From assembly GCF_042242105.1 (NCBI RefSeq), contig NC_092029.1:15176885-15240884 (forward strand): a stretch of 64,000 nucleotides of DNA, written 5' to 3'. Origin of the DNA: Pempheris klunzingeri. Taxonomy: Eukaryota; Chordata; Actinopteri; Acropomatiformes; Pempheridae. The position numbers and the translations under genes are program-made. The notes under the pieces were generated by a model. The model was not told the DNA's origin. It did no database searches and saw only the letters and a program-made list of their open reading frames with translations. This document shows positions 25,473 through 45,817 of the stretch, one piece after another. The number at the start of each line of letters is the position of its first letter. Position 1 is the stretch's first letter.

Positions 25473-26560
25473 GCTTCGCAGCTCGGCCGGCGGCCACTTT
25501 TTTTTTTGTGCGTCCTTGAGAGCCGAAGAAACTGCCGCCCCGCTTGCCTCTTCACACGGAACACAGCCGGGATGTGGTCCTCATTTCAAGCCGTCCAGGG
25601 CGCAGATGGAGAGTAGTGAAGCGGACAGTTTTCTCCCCCACCTCCTCCTCCTCCTCCTTCTTCTTCTTATTCTTCTTCTTCTTGTCTCTAAGAAGATGCC
25701 TTTCCGCTGCTGGGACTGGTAGCCTGGGCAATGACACGGCGGTCAAATTCCGATATAGGTCTCCAAATCAATTCAGCGACGCTCCTGAATTCGGATTCTG
25801 CAAGAGGATGGGTGTCGGACGGGCTCCCATTGCAACGTGCATCCTGTCCCGTGAGGGAGAAAAAAAAAAACAGCTGCAATATCCTCTATCCGTGTAGTTT
25901 CTGTGTTTGGCATAAAATGCGTCAGTGTCCGGTCATAAACGTGAAATCTCTCAGCTGCGCCGTATCGCGAATCCCACGCACCTGCGCCTGTTAAGTGAAA
26001 CCTATCTGTGTTCATCAAGGTTAATTGTTAAATTCGGGCAGCAGTCGTGCCTCGCTCGGGCGCCTCCCCCTTCACGTGAATCCCTCCTCAGTGCAGAAAA
26101 GCCGAGCTGATGAGAGAGGACCATCAGCTGCCCTCCTACCACGCGCCCTTCATCCCCTTCAATGAGACCGGGCCCCTTTAACTTTCCCGAGGACTGCATG
26201 TGAAAACAGCCAGTGGGAGGAAAAAAAAAATCATGCTCTCCTTTCTTCTAACTCCCCGCTGTCCTCCTTGAAACCTCCGGACAGCCGCCCATCGATCAGC
26301 TGGACCCCGGAGTGTGGCAAAGTGTCACGTTATTTGCGCGTCGCCGTGAGCTCAAACGTGTAGGTTGGATTTGTGCGACGAGGCGAGTCCTATCATGCTG
26401 CTCCAAACAAGCGCAACACAACACACCCGTATCCCACCACCGCTGTGTTATGAAACCAAATCCAATATCTTTCTGGGTCCCGAGCACAGCCCCTTTAATA
26501 ACTGGCCTACAACTCACCTGCTATCCTCATTCTGATATCATGCTGAATAATTGAGGTTAT
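25473..26560 (-). promoter_or_regulatory. Probable slc24a4 promoter and 5' UTR region
   Basis: The sequence upstream of the slc24a4 ATG is visibly richer in CpG and G+C than the surrounding introns. It contains a polypurine trinucleotide tract on the gene strand (complement of 25634-25683). No TATA box or transcription start can be assigned by eye. The region ends roughly where AT-rich sequence resumes at 26.6 kb. Confidence 0.4.
25634..25683 (-). repeat. GGA/GAA trinucleotide tract upstream of the slc24a4 start
   Basis: On the plus strand the tract reads (CTC)n then (TTC)n with one interruption; on the gene strand it is uninterrupted purine GAA/GGA. It lies about 160-210 nt 5' of the ATG, so it is likely in the 5' UTR or core promoter. 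It could form triplex DNA or an ESE-like purine-rich RNA segment. Confidence 0.8.
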
Positions 26561-27610
26561 AGATCTTCAGGCTCACGGGCATCAGCGCCCGCTTTTCCCC
26601 TCCCAAATCTACAACCATGAAATAATTAGTCATTACCTAAAGGTTTTTTTTTGGCCAAGAGTGTAATGGTTTATACGTTTTGCCCTTCAGAAAATTGCTT
26701 CACGCAAACAGAGCTGTTGAGGCTGTACATAGTAGAAATGAATAATGTAATGGGGACCTTTTATGTGAGTGAGGCAGTGGTAAATTAAATGTGGGTAAAT
26801 ATGTCCTGCAGTCAGTGATCATTAAGAGGCAAACAATTACCATTATATGAAAGAAAAAAAAAATCAATTTCGCTGTACGTTCAGAAAAGCATTAAAATGA
26901 AAGAGCCTGACTTTCACTTTAATGTGTCGTGAATTTTCCACAAATGTACATGTCAGCTTAAACTGTGAGTCCAGCTGGACTGAGCCTCCACAAACCCCTA
27001 ATAAGTGTTTGATACTTGGCAGCTCTGCAAATGTGACACCCGTGCCGGCCAACCGAGGGCTCCTTAGAGCCAGGGAGACTCCATGGCAGTGATCTGTGAA
27101 GGTCAGGTGCCACTGCTCACCTGTTACTTGGTGCTATCTGTTATCACCTGGAGCCTCCTGGAGAGGAGGTAATTGGACATTTTCATTCCCTCGACTCTAA
27201 AATGCAGCCTACATTGTATGGAGAGATCACTATGTTAATAGACACTTTAATAGAAGTAGCCAGTTATTATAATTATCCAATCAAGGGTGATCTAATGTTG
27301 TGTTCAGGACAAATACATCACAAACAGACTGGATGTTCCCAAAATCTTATCTTGTACTGCTTCCCCCCCCCCCCTCTTTAAAAGAGTGAGATTCAAAGTT
27401 GATTGTTTAAAAGCTCTTGCTAATAGATACAATTTTACAGACAAGCCCTGCTGTTTTCTCTAATGCAGGCCCCCCCCCCCCGTTATTACACAGCAGTATA
27501 TATATATAGACCGCTCCAGGAATGATTAAGTCTCTTCCAATTGTTGAACTTCTAATTGTTTGGCCCATTCGATTAAAAGCACTTCCACTCAGAAAAATTT
27601 ACAAGAAATT

Positions 27611-28054
27611 GTCCCACGTTTTTGGGAAATGTGCTTATTCACCTAAGCCTTTATTGAAGAGTTACCAAGAGTTAGATGAGAGGATTAACGCCACTCTCAT
27701 GTCTGTCACCTTATGTGTAATGCTACAATCAGGAGTTGGTTAGCTTAGCTTAGCATAAAGACTGGAAATCAGGGGAAACAGCTAGCCTGGCTCTGTCTGA
27801 AGGTACCTTTGCACCCACCAGCACCTCTAAAGCTTATTCGATTAATCTTTGCAAAAACTCAAGTGTTAGAATAACAATTTGTGGTATTACAGGGGGGTTA
27901 TGTGATGGACTATTTTTTTGCAGTGTGCAGTCACGTCTTGTCCTCAACAAACTGTTGTAACCATATTTTGTAACTATTGATAACAAACTATTGATCTTTT
28001 CATCTAATTCTTGTCAAGAAAGCAAATAAGCACATTTCCCAAAATGTCAGACTA
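27611..28054. mobile_element. Teleost MITE, copy 2 (same family as 2985-3217)
   Basis: The left terminus reads CGTTTTTGGGAAATGTGCTT. The right terminus AAGCACATTTCCCAAAATGT (28027-28046) is its inverted copy. The interior holds GTTAGCTTAGCTTAGCATAA and GAAACAGCTAGCCTGGCTCT, hallmark blocks of a high-copy fish family, in the opposite orientation to copy 1. Confidence 0.75.
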
Positions 28055-28164
28055 ATAATAATGCATTTTATTTCTAATGCACTTTATATCTGACAGTACA
28101 GATCTCAAAGTGCTATTCACGTTAACTCAATCGTGTCTCAAAATCACAAACAGCACACACATGC

Positions 28165-28200
28165 ATGTGTGTGTGAGTGTGTGTGTGTGTGTGTGTGTGT
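28165..28200. repeat. TG dinucleotide microsatellite
   Basis: A nearly uninterrupted TG tract with one GA interruption, preceded by ACACACATGCATG. Intergenic. Confidence 0.9.
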
Positions 28201-30089
28201 CACAGGACTTGTGAGGCTGCAGAGCAGAGGCGGCTCTTGCTGCCTCCAGGCCTGCTGTGGGTCACCTTAACTGCCAAGATAACAGACAGGAAAGCTGCCG
28301 TGCCCTCGCAGCCATCTCCTCATACAGGTTGACAAGGCTGAAACAGCATGTCAACTTTTCCAGCCACCACTGCTGCCCACTTAAGCAAAAACCGAGCAGC
28401 AAGTAAGGGTAAAAAGCCTCACACTCCGACACAATCTCCTGCAGACCAAGGTTATGTAAGATCAGTGCTGTCCCTGTTGGTGCAGTATGAGGCAGACCTC
28501 CAAACACGTTAGTCGTCATCTCTCAAGAGCATCCAAGACTTGGTGTGTGGGCTACTGGTTGAGTGTAAAAGGCGCTGCAGGTTATTAGTCTGGGCTTTTG
28601 GAATCTGTCTGCAGGTCTTGACTCTATCCTGCAGCTTGGGTCTTCACGAACACACACAAACACTCACAGACACGTCAACATGTGTGACCCGTGCCCGTGC
28701 CAAGGGATTAGTCCCCTTCAGGCCCCTGCCCACACAGCAGGCAGGCAATTGCGAAGCAATGCCAGGGCCTGCTTACAGAGATTTAGCCACTGCTTTACAC
28801 TCACTGGCTTGGTCAAACATACACACATGGCCTCCTTTGCCGTCTGCAGGACTGACTGAATGGCCGCTTATCTGCAGCAGAGATAATAATGTGTGTGAAC
28901 TGTGGTTTGAGCTGCGGGGAGAAGGTGAAATATTGGCTTCGTAGGAGTGTTTTAATGTGCGCAGATGTCAAAAGGAGCAGTCAGTGTAATGTAAATGTGT
29001 TGTTTGATATAAATGCCAAGCATGTGTCATGTCCTTGCACAGCAGATCACAAATGACTTGATGTCAAGAGTGTTAACAATGAGCTGTGTGAGTATTGCAC
29101 AACAATTGCTGTTTGACTCAGCCCTGCTCATTTCAGCGTCCAACTCCATCACTGCTGTGATGATTCATGTGGTTTATTCACTAGTTTAATACAGTTATTA
29201 AAATCCAGTCTTTTATGGCTGTACGGCAGAACAATGGCACAGTTCAGTTTTTTTCACATTTTGGACATATTTTTCCAATACAAAATCTACTATGTAGGCT
29301 TTTGAATCAAGTACTGAGGGTATGTCCCAGTTAAACAATACACTGTGGATACTTAATGCTGTCAGAGGTTTATCACTAAATAGTGAATGATTATCAGCTG
29401 CTTCTATTTACTGTGATAGATGCTGGGATAGATTTTGCTCCCTCTATGTTCACATTTCCATTTTTCTGAGCACTTTAAAGAAAAACTAACCTTGAACGCC
29501 ACAATATTCCTATTACAACTGAGGAGTCAAAATGCAGTAAAATGCACTTTGGTGTAGTTCAATACACTGCAAGGTTTTGCTACTACAGCCTTACTTGGTC
29601 TGGCTTGACCAATAGCCTTTGGTTATGTTGTCTAATGGTAGCAAACTTTAAATAAACATTGGTGTGTAACTGAAATCACCAAGTCATACTTTATGATCTG
29701 ATGATTATCTATGTCTTTATGACTTTTCTCTATTTGTGTAACTGTAAAACAACATTTTAGCACAGATTACTGATTAATATTTTGATGGTTTATGGTTGTA
29801 TTACTTGCTCTCATTTAGATGATGATGTGTTCAATATACTCACTTGTGAGCATCTTGGGCAATAAAGGGAACAAAAGTTACAGTCTTGCTTTAAGGATTA
29901 AATATGCAAATTTGAAAATCTGCAATTCCATGACAACAGGACAAACTCAGGTAATACGTTCCCCAAAACAGTGGGGAACTTACTGGTTAATGCTAACGGC
30001 TGTAATAATTGTGATGGACACAAAAGAGGAAGTCAAGTGACGTTATAATAAAGTAAGAGTCCTTGTTGTCTACTGTTCCCAACCCAAAA

Positions 30090-30280
30090 ACAAAGCAGTT
30101 ATTTAATCCAAAACTTTGATATTTCCTTCAATCTAACAAATTAGTTTTTGTGCCTAAACCTAACCAAACCACCATTGTATTGTTGCAATAAATGCATTTA
30201 TTTCTCAACAGAGATTTGCAGCAGTTTTGGAAAGCACAGACGAATGATGTCGTCCCGCAGATGGTGTCATCAGATATTTT
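30090..30280. repeat. Probable interspersed repeat fragment
   Basis: TTTTTGTGCCTAAACCTAAC at 30146-30165 and flanking AATCCAAAACTTTGATATTT match a motif I recognise from dispersed teleost repeats. There is no coding content and the boundaries are uncertain. Confidence 0.35.
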
Positions 30281-33045
30281 TCTGGTTTAACTTTGAGGAC
30301 GTGTGCTACAGAAAATGGATCTCGAGATGAGATTGTCTTGTTTTTGTCTCGTCACATCAGAAAAGTTCAAGCATTCAAAAACTTTGTGATTAAGATAACA
30401 CTGTAAAAACTCCAATATAATTGTGAGTATAGCTTTAAATTCTCTGTGTTTATATGACACAAAGGGAGAAAAGGGCAGTTGGAATACAGTACGCCCTTTC
30501 GGAGTGTTTGCACAGTAGCTACACGGCGCTGGGATATCCCGTGTATAAGTGAGGCTGATTCTGCTGAGGTATGTTTGTGGTGGATAGAGATGACAAGGTG
30601 ACACTGAGCCAAAAAAGGAAGTGTGACACCATCCATTAATGCACTGCTGGCATTGTAACGAATATTTTACTAATTATCTGAAGCAAGTAGACAGATGGAG
30701 GGAGAAATATCCCCAGCTCTGAACCATTTTTTCTCTCAACCTGCCAACTACTGCCAAAGCCCACTTTAGCCAACGGCTGGTACTAACAGTACAGTACAAG
30801 CTCGCCGTACATGCACACACACAGGAAGCGTCTCTGGAGACCTGCTGATTTTTACTCCTTGCATAAGCTCCTCAGTCAGCAGCAGGAAAAATGAAATATT
30901 AATCAAGAGTGTTGAGCATTCTGTGGCAGCACTGCAGGTTTATTTGTATGCCTGCTCAGGTGTGAAGAGTAAACAGGGCAGAGAGGAGCAACAGAGTCTA
31001 ATCTGTGTATTCTGAAGGCAGAAGTCATCTCCTGCACTGCTCGCTTCATCTTCCATGACATGAAAACTCACCCATACCGCTGTCAACAACATAAGGCAAC
31101 TCAGTCAACTCCAGAGAGCCAAAATCAGGACTAAACTTTACGTTTCATGCAGTGCTTTTTATGCTGTGGCTACGTGAAATACAGGGTTGTAAGCTCCGAC
31201 AAAATGTTGGAAGCCTTGATTTGAGATTTTGTTGCAAAACTACTGTTTCAAGGTCAAGAATGTACTTTCATGTTCAATTTGAGGCTGCTGTTCGCGCTGA
31301 GGGTGTTCGTGTTATTTTGTCTACCCATTTTATATGACAAATCTGGGCCTGATAACAGGAAGCAGACTTTTGCTACTGTAGAATAAAATGTCTCTTCAAC
31401 ACGTCTGACCAACTATCTCATCTCGTCACTTGTTGTTTTACTTCTGTGTTAATTATTCCTCAAGCTGTCACTTCTAATTCATTATTCTGGTGACAAACTC
31501 ACCAGTTCTACCAAACACTCTTGTTGTTCACTTACTTTCCTTCAATAAACTGCACTTCATCTATCAAAACGTCACACTCGTACCCTCGGCTCAAGATATC
31601 AAATCGGCTTTTTTTTTTTTTTCCACTGGAGCTTGAGCATCACGACTGTACGAAATTGGACGACATTCACTGTTTTAGGCGCTCTGCTGCCTAACGACGG
31701 ATAGTGGCCAGAGGAAAAAGACTGGCCATATCTGAAAGCCATTTGTAATGAGCTGCACATAAATAACTTCATTATTCTTTTGTCTGCAGAGAAGAAAGGG
31801 ACGGGTAGGCAGGCAAAGAGCAACCTTTTCCCCTTTGCAAAGAACAGTGGAGAGTCCCATTCAGCCTGACCAAAGAGGTTATGCCAGTAGAAACATGCAG
31901 CCCATTCATTGTGGGGAGATAACATCAGAGTTGCAGAGACAGGGCCACAAAGTCTATATTAATACAGCCAGCAGTATACCCTGAAACAGAGGGCAAGTGA
32001 GGGTGAGTTCTCCAACTTCATACACTTGGAGCTGGGGATGGAGGGGTGCGCAATAAAGTCAGCGAGCCAGTAAATTTCCCTGCTGTGTGATTTCATCACC
32101 ACGCACACCTCCATACTGGACACAAAAGTTATAGGCACTGTGTGGTGGGAGGATGAGTAGGAGTTGTTAATGTCATAGTGTTATTATTCATAAGCAGGCA
32201 CGAGGACTGAAATGTGCCTTTTGATGAAAAAGTTAGCAGAAATGTTCAAGTAGACTTGTGCTCCGGTACAATTTTACACATGGAGATCAGTTAGCGTCCC
32301 ACTGGGAGTGCTGCGCTGTGAAAACAGTGGTGTCGTTTCTTCTGTGACAAAAAATAAAAAATAAAAAATTGATGAAACATTTCAGATTGGATCCGCAATG
32401 TCAAATTTTTTGCAGATAGCCTGAGTTATTGTGATTTTAAAGACGTGGGTTTAAAGACCAAGCAGGGAGAGTCCAAGACGCTACTGAATTGTGGGAATTG
32501 TAGGATCCAGTGTTTTTGAAGGTTAACCCATACTAGAGTTCTCCCTGGGATTGGCTCGAGCCCCCCTCCCCCTTAAGAATAGGCAGTATGGAAAATGTAT
32601 GAATGAACCCTTACTAGTGACTGCAGGGCAAGGTCAACCTCTGCCTCTTGTGATTCTTCCTCCTTAATGAAAGTGCAATGATAAAAGGAAGTAAAGTAAC
32701 CGGTGAATGACCCCTATTAAAATGATACATTCATCCAGTGGCTTAATGCTGGACTAGCAACCAGGGTAAGTGGGCAGCTGTCTGGGGGTCTGGGTAGAAT
32801 TACATTTTGCAGTCTTTTAAATGCATAGATCTAATAATAATAATAATTTCATGTTCAAAGTGTGTATTTCTTTTATCGCATTAGGTTTTACCGCATAAAA
32901 ACTTGAGACTTGAATTTTTTGCTCTGCTCAGGTCTCAAGCCAGCCTTGAGTAGGTCAACTCCCACAGTGGTTGGACCAAAGCTGACGTTTTTTGAGGCTT
33001 AAATTTGGCGCCTGTCTCAAGCGTACAGTCCTTGAAGTTATCATA

Positions 33046-33056
33046 TTATATATATA

Positions 33057-33087
<31 letters not shown>

Positions 33088-33160
33088 GTATATGTATGTA
33101 TATGTGTGTGTGTATGTATATATATATGTATGTATATGTGTATATATATATGTATGTATA

Positions 33161-33235
<75 letters not shown>

Positions 33236-33275
33236 ATATATATATATATATACACATATACATATATTTACATAT
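33046..33275. repeat. Long compound (TA)n/(TG)n microsatellite
   Basis: Alternating TA and TGTA blocks flank an uninterrupted (TG)31 tract at 33167-33229, with further TA/CATA on the right. About 230 bp of pure alternating purine-pyrimidine. All open frames across it, on both strands, are artefacts of the repeat. Confidence 0.95.
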
Positions 33276-34599
33276 ATTTTGCATCTGGCATGAGATGACT
33301 AGAATAAGCCCCAAAAGAGAACACAAGTGACAGAAAGCTTTAGCCAATCTAAAAGAAATTGTGGCATACGTTCCTGTGATGGGACACTATCAGACTTTGT
33401 CTGAGCCTCGCTTGTGTTGTTCAACAAGTTAAAGCAAGCAGAATAATTTGGACATTCTGTCTGACCTCGGTCTGCAGACCACCGCTCAGAGTGCTGGCAT
33501 CTAAACTGAACTGCATGAAGATAAACAGTTGTAGTGCTGAGTCACTTCTCTGGATTCACACTCCTCGGCCAGGCCTCTACTTGTTTTCACATCAACGTCA
33601 TTCACTGCAGATGATTCAGCCTTATTACACGGCCCTGTGTCATGCCAGAGAGGCACCCTGAGTTTAGGAGAGACGTCTGCAGGGATAAACACAGAAAGCT
33701 AATCCTCATCATGTTTTCTGAGCTTGAATTAATCATCGGCAGGGTCTCCTCACAGCTCTCAAGGCGGTGTCAAGCATGTCACGTCGGATCAGGCCGGTTA
33801 CTTCTGATGTGCTGAGCGGAAAGAGCAGGGCAGCCAGGCTGCATTCTGCTGACTGGCTGGAACCACATGTCAGCCTGAATGCAGTTTGCTAAGAGGCTGA
33901 TACTCCCCTCATCCAAGAACGTGTTTCCTGATCCTATTGCCTACGTCGCCTCAAGTTACGGACAACCAATTGGTCATGTTTGTTTTGCTCTGGGAGGAGA
34001 AGAATGTGCTGTTTTGTACCCAGGCCAAGCAAAACAATCTCATATGATCTGTCCTAAATATTTAGTCACATACACATGACGGCTAAGTCATCCCTGCCAG
34101 AGAACCAGTCAGGATCAGTCCCAGCTATGACTGCGCCCAACAAAATGCTTTGTTTTATCAAAAAGGAAAAATGGCAGCTGCAGTATTGTGGACCGTGGAT
34201 AATCTGGCAGCAAGTGCCTTCGTGGATTTGTGCTCGTGAGCATTCCCGCTTTGTGGATGGGTGTGAAGAGCAGGTTGCATAAGAGGATCACCTCCATAAT
34301 GGTGTAATTCAGGATTCCTGCGTAACATGGCCTGTCTGTGTGTATCTTAAAGAGTGGGTGGGCAAGAATGGCTCCTTTACTGAAGGACCATTACCACGGG
34401 ACGATGCTGGCACATGGGGATTAAACCACAGAGGCAGGCATTGGGGAATAGATGGAGGAAAAAGCAAGAGGAAGCCTAGAGGAGAATTACAATGTGAACA
34501 GTGGGAATGTGTGAGGGGGGGATTAAATGAAAAGACTGAAAAAGCAAAACGAACAGTTTCAATTTACTCACCAGCGGGTGAAAAACCTTCAAAAGACTA

Positions 34600-34915
34600 C
34601 TTTTGGGTTCTAAATGTTGTGCCAAGCTAGCTGTTTGCCCTGCTTCCAGTCTTTAAGCTAAAATAAGCTAATCATCTCATTACTCATGTTAGTAAATACT
34701 GCATTCGCACAATGTTGGAAGAATGAGAAGACCAGTAAAACCTCCCATCATATCAACTTGACAGCATTAACACATTATTGTATATTAAATATGGGATGTT
34801 ATTTAGATGTAACCACCACCTTGGTTTTAAACCAAACGAAATGACATGAGCGTGGCACAGTCATAAAAATGGTATCCCTCTTCTCTTAGCAGGAAACCAA
34901 AATGTCAAACTAGTT
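34600..34915. mobile_element. Teleost MITE, copy 3 (degraded)
   Basis: The interior CTTCCAGTCTTTAAGCTAAA...AAGCTAATCATCTCATTACTC and the right end CCAAAATGTCAAACTAG (34898-34914) match the family of 2985-3217 in the same orientation. The left terminus is too decayed to place and unrelated sequence separates interior from end. Confidence 0.5.
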
Positions 34916-36258
34916 CTTTAACCTTTCTGCATCGTTGGTTTCCTGACTCACTGTTTGTCGTTCTCTCTTTATTTCGCATTTTGTCAAAGGGTGAGATGAA
35001 AGCGGACCAAAAGTAAGGAGGCATAGCTACAAATGTTTTAATGTCTAGCAACTGTCACTATGTCAAAGGACTGCTTTGTATTCATTTACAACCTGTGCTT
35101 AAGCTTGTAAAACACCAGTAATAAAGCTCCCGAAATCAACGTGATGTCCATTTGGGCAGAGTGACAAGTTCCATTTTTAGAGCTGGGTATCATGGGATTT
35201 TTGTGCCTTGTGCTATGTTTGAATATTGTGAGGTTTCATAGAAATCCGTCCCCTTTTCACTTTATTACATTGATGTCATTGGCATTAAGTGGTCTGCTTA
35301 GTGAGTAGACCGGGAATTCAAAAGGGATTAAACTCATTCATCCTCCAATCCACACAGATGAATGGATACACACGACCAAGATGCTCCGTTTTGAGTACCG
35401 TTTCCTGCCAGTGAGTACAGTGTGAAATGCAGAGGGGTGGTCACCCTGGAGCCAGGTTTTTATGGATTAATGATTTGACGTGGTCTGACAGATTGGCAGG
35501 GCACTTGTTGAGTTGAGAGCAGATCTCCCTCTGGCCTCCAGGGGGCAGAGCGGCCTCAGTGCCCTAGGGCGACTCTGCCCTGTGCTCTGGGCTTAGCTGC
35601 TTGTTACATTAAAACAGGGGCTTCTGTGACAGAGTCAGCATTATGAAAGCTAAGAGGATTAGCTGATGGACATTTCTGGCATTCCCGGTCAATTATCAAA
35701 ATGAAAAGCAGTGACTGGGCAGGGCTGGCATGCTCTGTGGTACAGAAGAGCTCCTCTCTCTCCTCCTCATCTCCACTCTCGCTCTCTATCTCTCACTCAG
35801 CTCCTGTCTGTCACAGGTTACTGAGGTTTAGGCGAGGAGAGAAAAAAAAAAAAAAAAAAAAAAGAAAGAAAAAAAAAAAGAAATAAATAATGGCATCATT
35901 GATGTGTTTGTGGACATGAAAGTTTTTTGTTTGTGTGTGTCTGTGTGTGAGCCACAGATTAAAAAAGAGCATTTAAATTTTAATGTTTCTAAAGTGCAGA
36001 ACTGTATGTTATGCAACTGTATAAAAACCCGGCCTGCACGTCAGCCAGCCATCCGTGCTCAAGTCTAACTCCTCCAACCATGTGCATGATCACCCCCCCC
36101 ACACATACACACTGTAAGGCTGCTCGCTTTTACTGTCCTACGTGTGTGTATGTGTGTGTGCACCCCTCTGTGATTGCTTAACAGGCCATCAGTGTAGGAG
36201 GAGTCACCATTATGATGTACATGGGATGATGAAGAGTTGAGGGCGATATAGAGGAGTT

Positions 36259-36263
<5 letters not shown>

Positions 36264-36308
<45 letters not shown>

Positions 36309-36333
36309 GGAGGGAGGGAGGGAGGGAGGGAGG
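36264..36333. repeat. (GT)n followed by (GGGA)n microsatellite
   Basis: A GT tract at 36264-36306 is directly followed by about seven GGGA units to 36333. Intergenic, about 1.8 kb downstream of the cpsf2 stop. Confidence 0.93.
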
Positions 36334-37874
36334 GTTGTTTTGGTATATCCATAAAAGTGGCATTCCGCAGCTGCCTGTGTTAAGGATCTACCCCGGGGAT
36401 TCACACAACGCTGCAAACGTAATCAACCGAGTCAATGTGCCACCACGGCTGCGGTGGACACATCTCTCCAGCAATGACACCCTGCCTCCCCTCCATCCTC
36501 AACGCCGGCAACATTCCCCTCTTATCACCCAACTTTCTAATACACCGGTTAGACCTCACTGGAGCACAGCAGAGGTGAGGCTGTACATCCATGTGTGCCT
36601 GGAAAAGATAAGAAAACAAACTGCTGAACCGTTTCATTATTTTTTACCCCGTCACAAACAGCCGGGGAGCTGAACAGTTTTTTTTTTTTTTTTTTTTGCT
36701 GCGAGAGACAGTTGCCTAAAATACAGAGAGAACGGTAATCCTGGCTCACTACATAGCAGGCTGAATAATATTCAATCCCAGTTATCACTTCAGGGACAAT
36801 GTCATCTCACCACTGTATTACAGATGGTCCTGTTGCATGGGCAGATTTGATATGGGTATTCAGAGGCCGGTTAGATACAGCTGAAAAATGTCTCCATCTG
36901 GTGTTGCTGCAGTTACTGGTTGACCTAGTAGGCGGTAAATCTTGTGTGGAGATAAACAGCACATGCAAAAAAAAAAAAAAAAAAAGGTCACATCAAATAT
37001 GGATCGGGCTGGGAATGATACCTTTCATTACCTTGGTTTGAACTATACTAACTTTTTTTCAGTTAACGAAATTATCCAAATTCAGAGTACACATGATGCT
37101 CATTGAGCCTCGTAGATGGTTCTCTCCTGTGGCTCTGGAGGAGATTTGTCAAAATTGAGTAAATTAGCCTGATGACGTCATAAGAGTTGTCTCAGTTTGG
37201 GTTTGAGACATCAAATTTGTTACAGAATGTATCCTGCGTTACAAGCTGAAGGTGCAACATGGAGGGTTGGATGAAGGTTCAATGAAAGATGCTATCAAAT
37301 TGCATTTTGGAAAGTGTAGGACCCGGCTTTTTCTTTTTTTTTTTTTGGAACAAGGAGCTAAAACTCAGGATAGCGTGGCCTTAGACTATTTTCTTCCAGT
37401 TTGTCTCGCTTAAGGCCCCCACTTTCATGCCATAATAAATCACTGCACTACCCCTTTAATGTTGGCTTGGCAAAAGCAGCCATACAAGAACTTTGCTTAA
37501 ATAAAATACTGTATAAAATGCCTAAATTTTCCCCAATAACCTGAAAATATATGCTGAAAAAAAACATGTAAATAAGACTATGGCTTTACAATAGGATGCA
37601 ATATATCAGTTTTTGATGATTGATGCCGTCACATTTTGGTCAGCACTTAAAAAGCAATAAGATTCAACTGTGAAAGAAAAAGACTGTTTTAATGACAGAA
37701 TAGGAGGGGGGACAACATCCTGTAGTCCAGCCAGTGCATTAGGATGTTACTGTACAGTGGGTCGAGTTTTGGGAACATCAGGATTCTACAGTCTGTTCAC
37801 ACGGAGAGTCCTGGGGAAAGCATCTGCCTCTCACTTTGTGGAGGTAAACTAACAATAAAAAAAAAAAAAAAATA

Positions 37875-38090
37875 TTATCTGAAAAAAAAATTATAAAAAA
37901 AGGGAAAATGTACAATAAGGTTTGCAGTGAAACAGCTGGAGCCACCCATGAGGCTGAGGTAGCCTGAGTGTGGTACACTCTTCTCCTCTGGGTAAAGTCC
38001 TCGTAGAGGATTGTCTCTGTGTTGCTGTGGTATGCTCTTCTGCGGCGTGTCCTCCTCCTCCTCCTCCTCCTGCTGCTGTTGCTGCTGCTG
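37875..38090 (-). other. Open in-frame extension immediately after the cpsf2 stop (3' UTR)
   Basis: Directly after the UAG, the same frame stays open for 71 codons to a TAA at 37875-37877. It begins with seven Gln codons and six Glu codons (a CAG/GAG repeat at 38050-38090). The conserved C-terminus of CPSF2 ends just before the UAG, so this is annotated as 3' UTR. Translation would need readthrough. Confidence 0.5.

Positions 38091-45817
<7,727 letters not shown>

Larger units (their letters stand above)
26561..38090. other. Intergenic region between slc24a4 and cpsf2, no supported gene
   Basis: About 11.5 kb with only short ORFs that lack recognisable domains or splice-consistent partners. 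It contains fish repeats (27.6-28.1 kb, 30.1 kb, 34.6-34.9 kb), microsatellites (28.2, 33.1, 36.3 kb), poly-purine and poly-A tracts (35.84 and 36.97 kb) and a T run at 36.68 kb. The lower end includes the cpsf2 3' UTR. Confidence 0.6.

Noticed and set aside
32955..33347. Long ORFs on both strands of alternating Cys/Val/Tyr or His/Thr/Ile
   Set aside because: Purely translated TA/TG microsatellite.
36257..36673. 138-codon plus-strand ORF
   Set aside because: Its first part is a translated GT/GGGA microsatellite and the remainder shows no family features.
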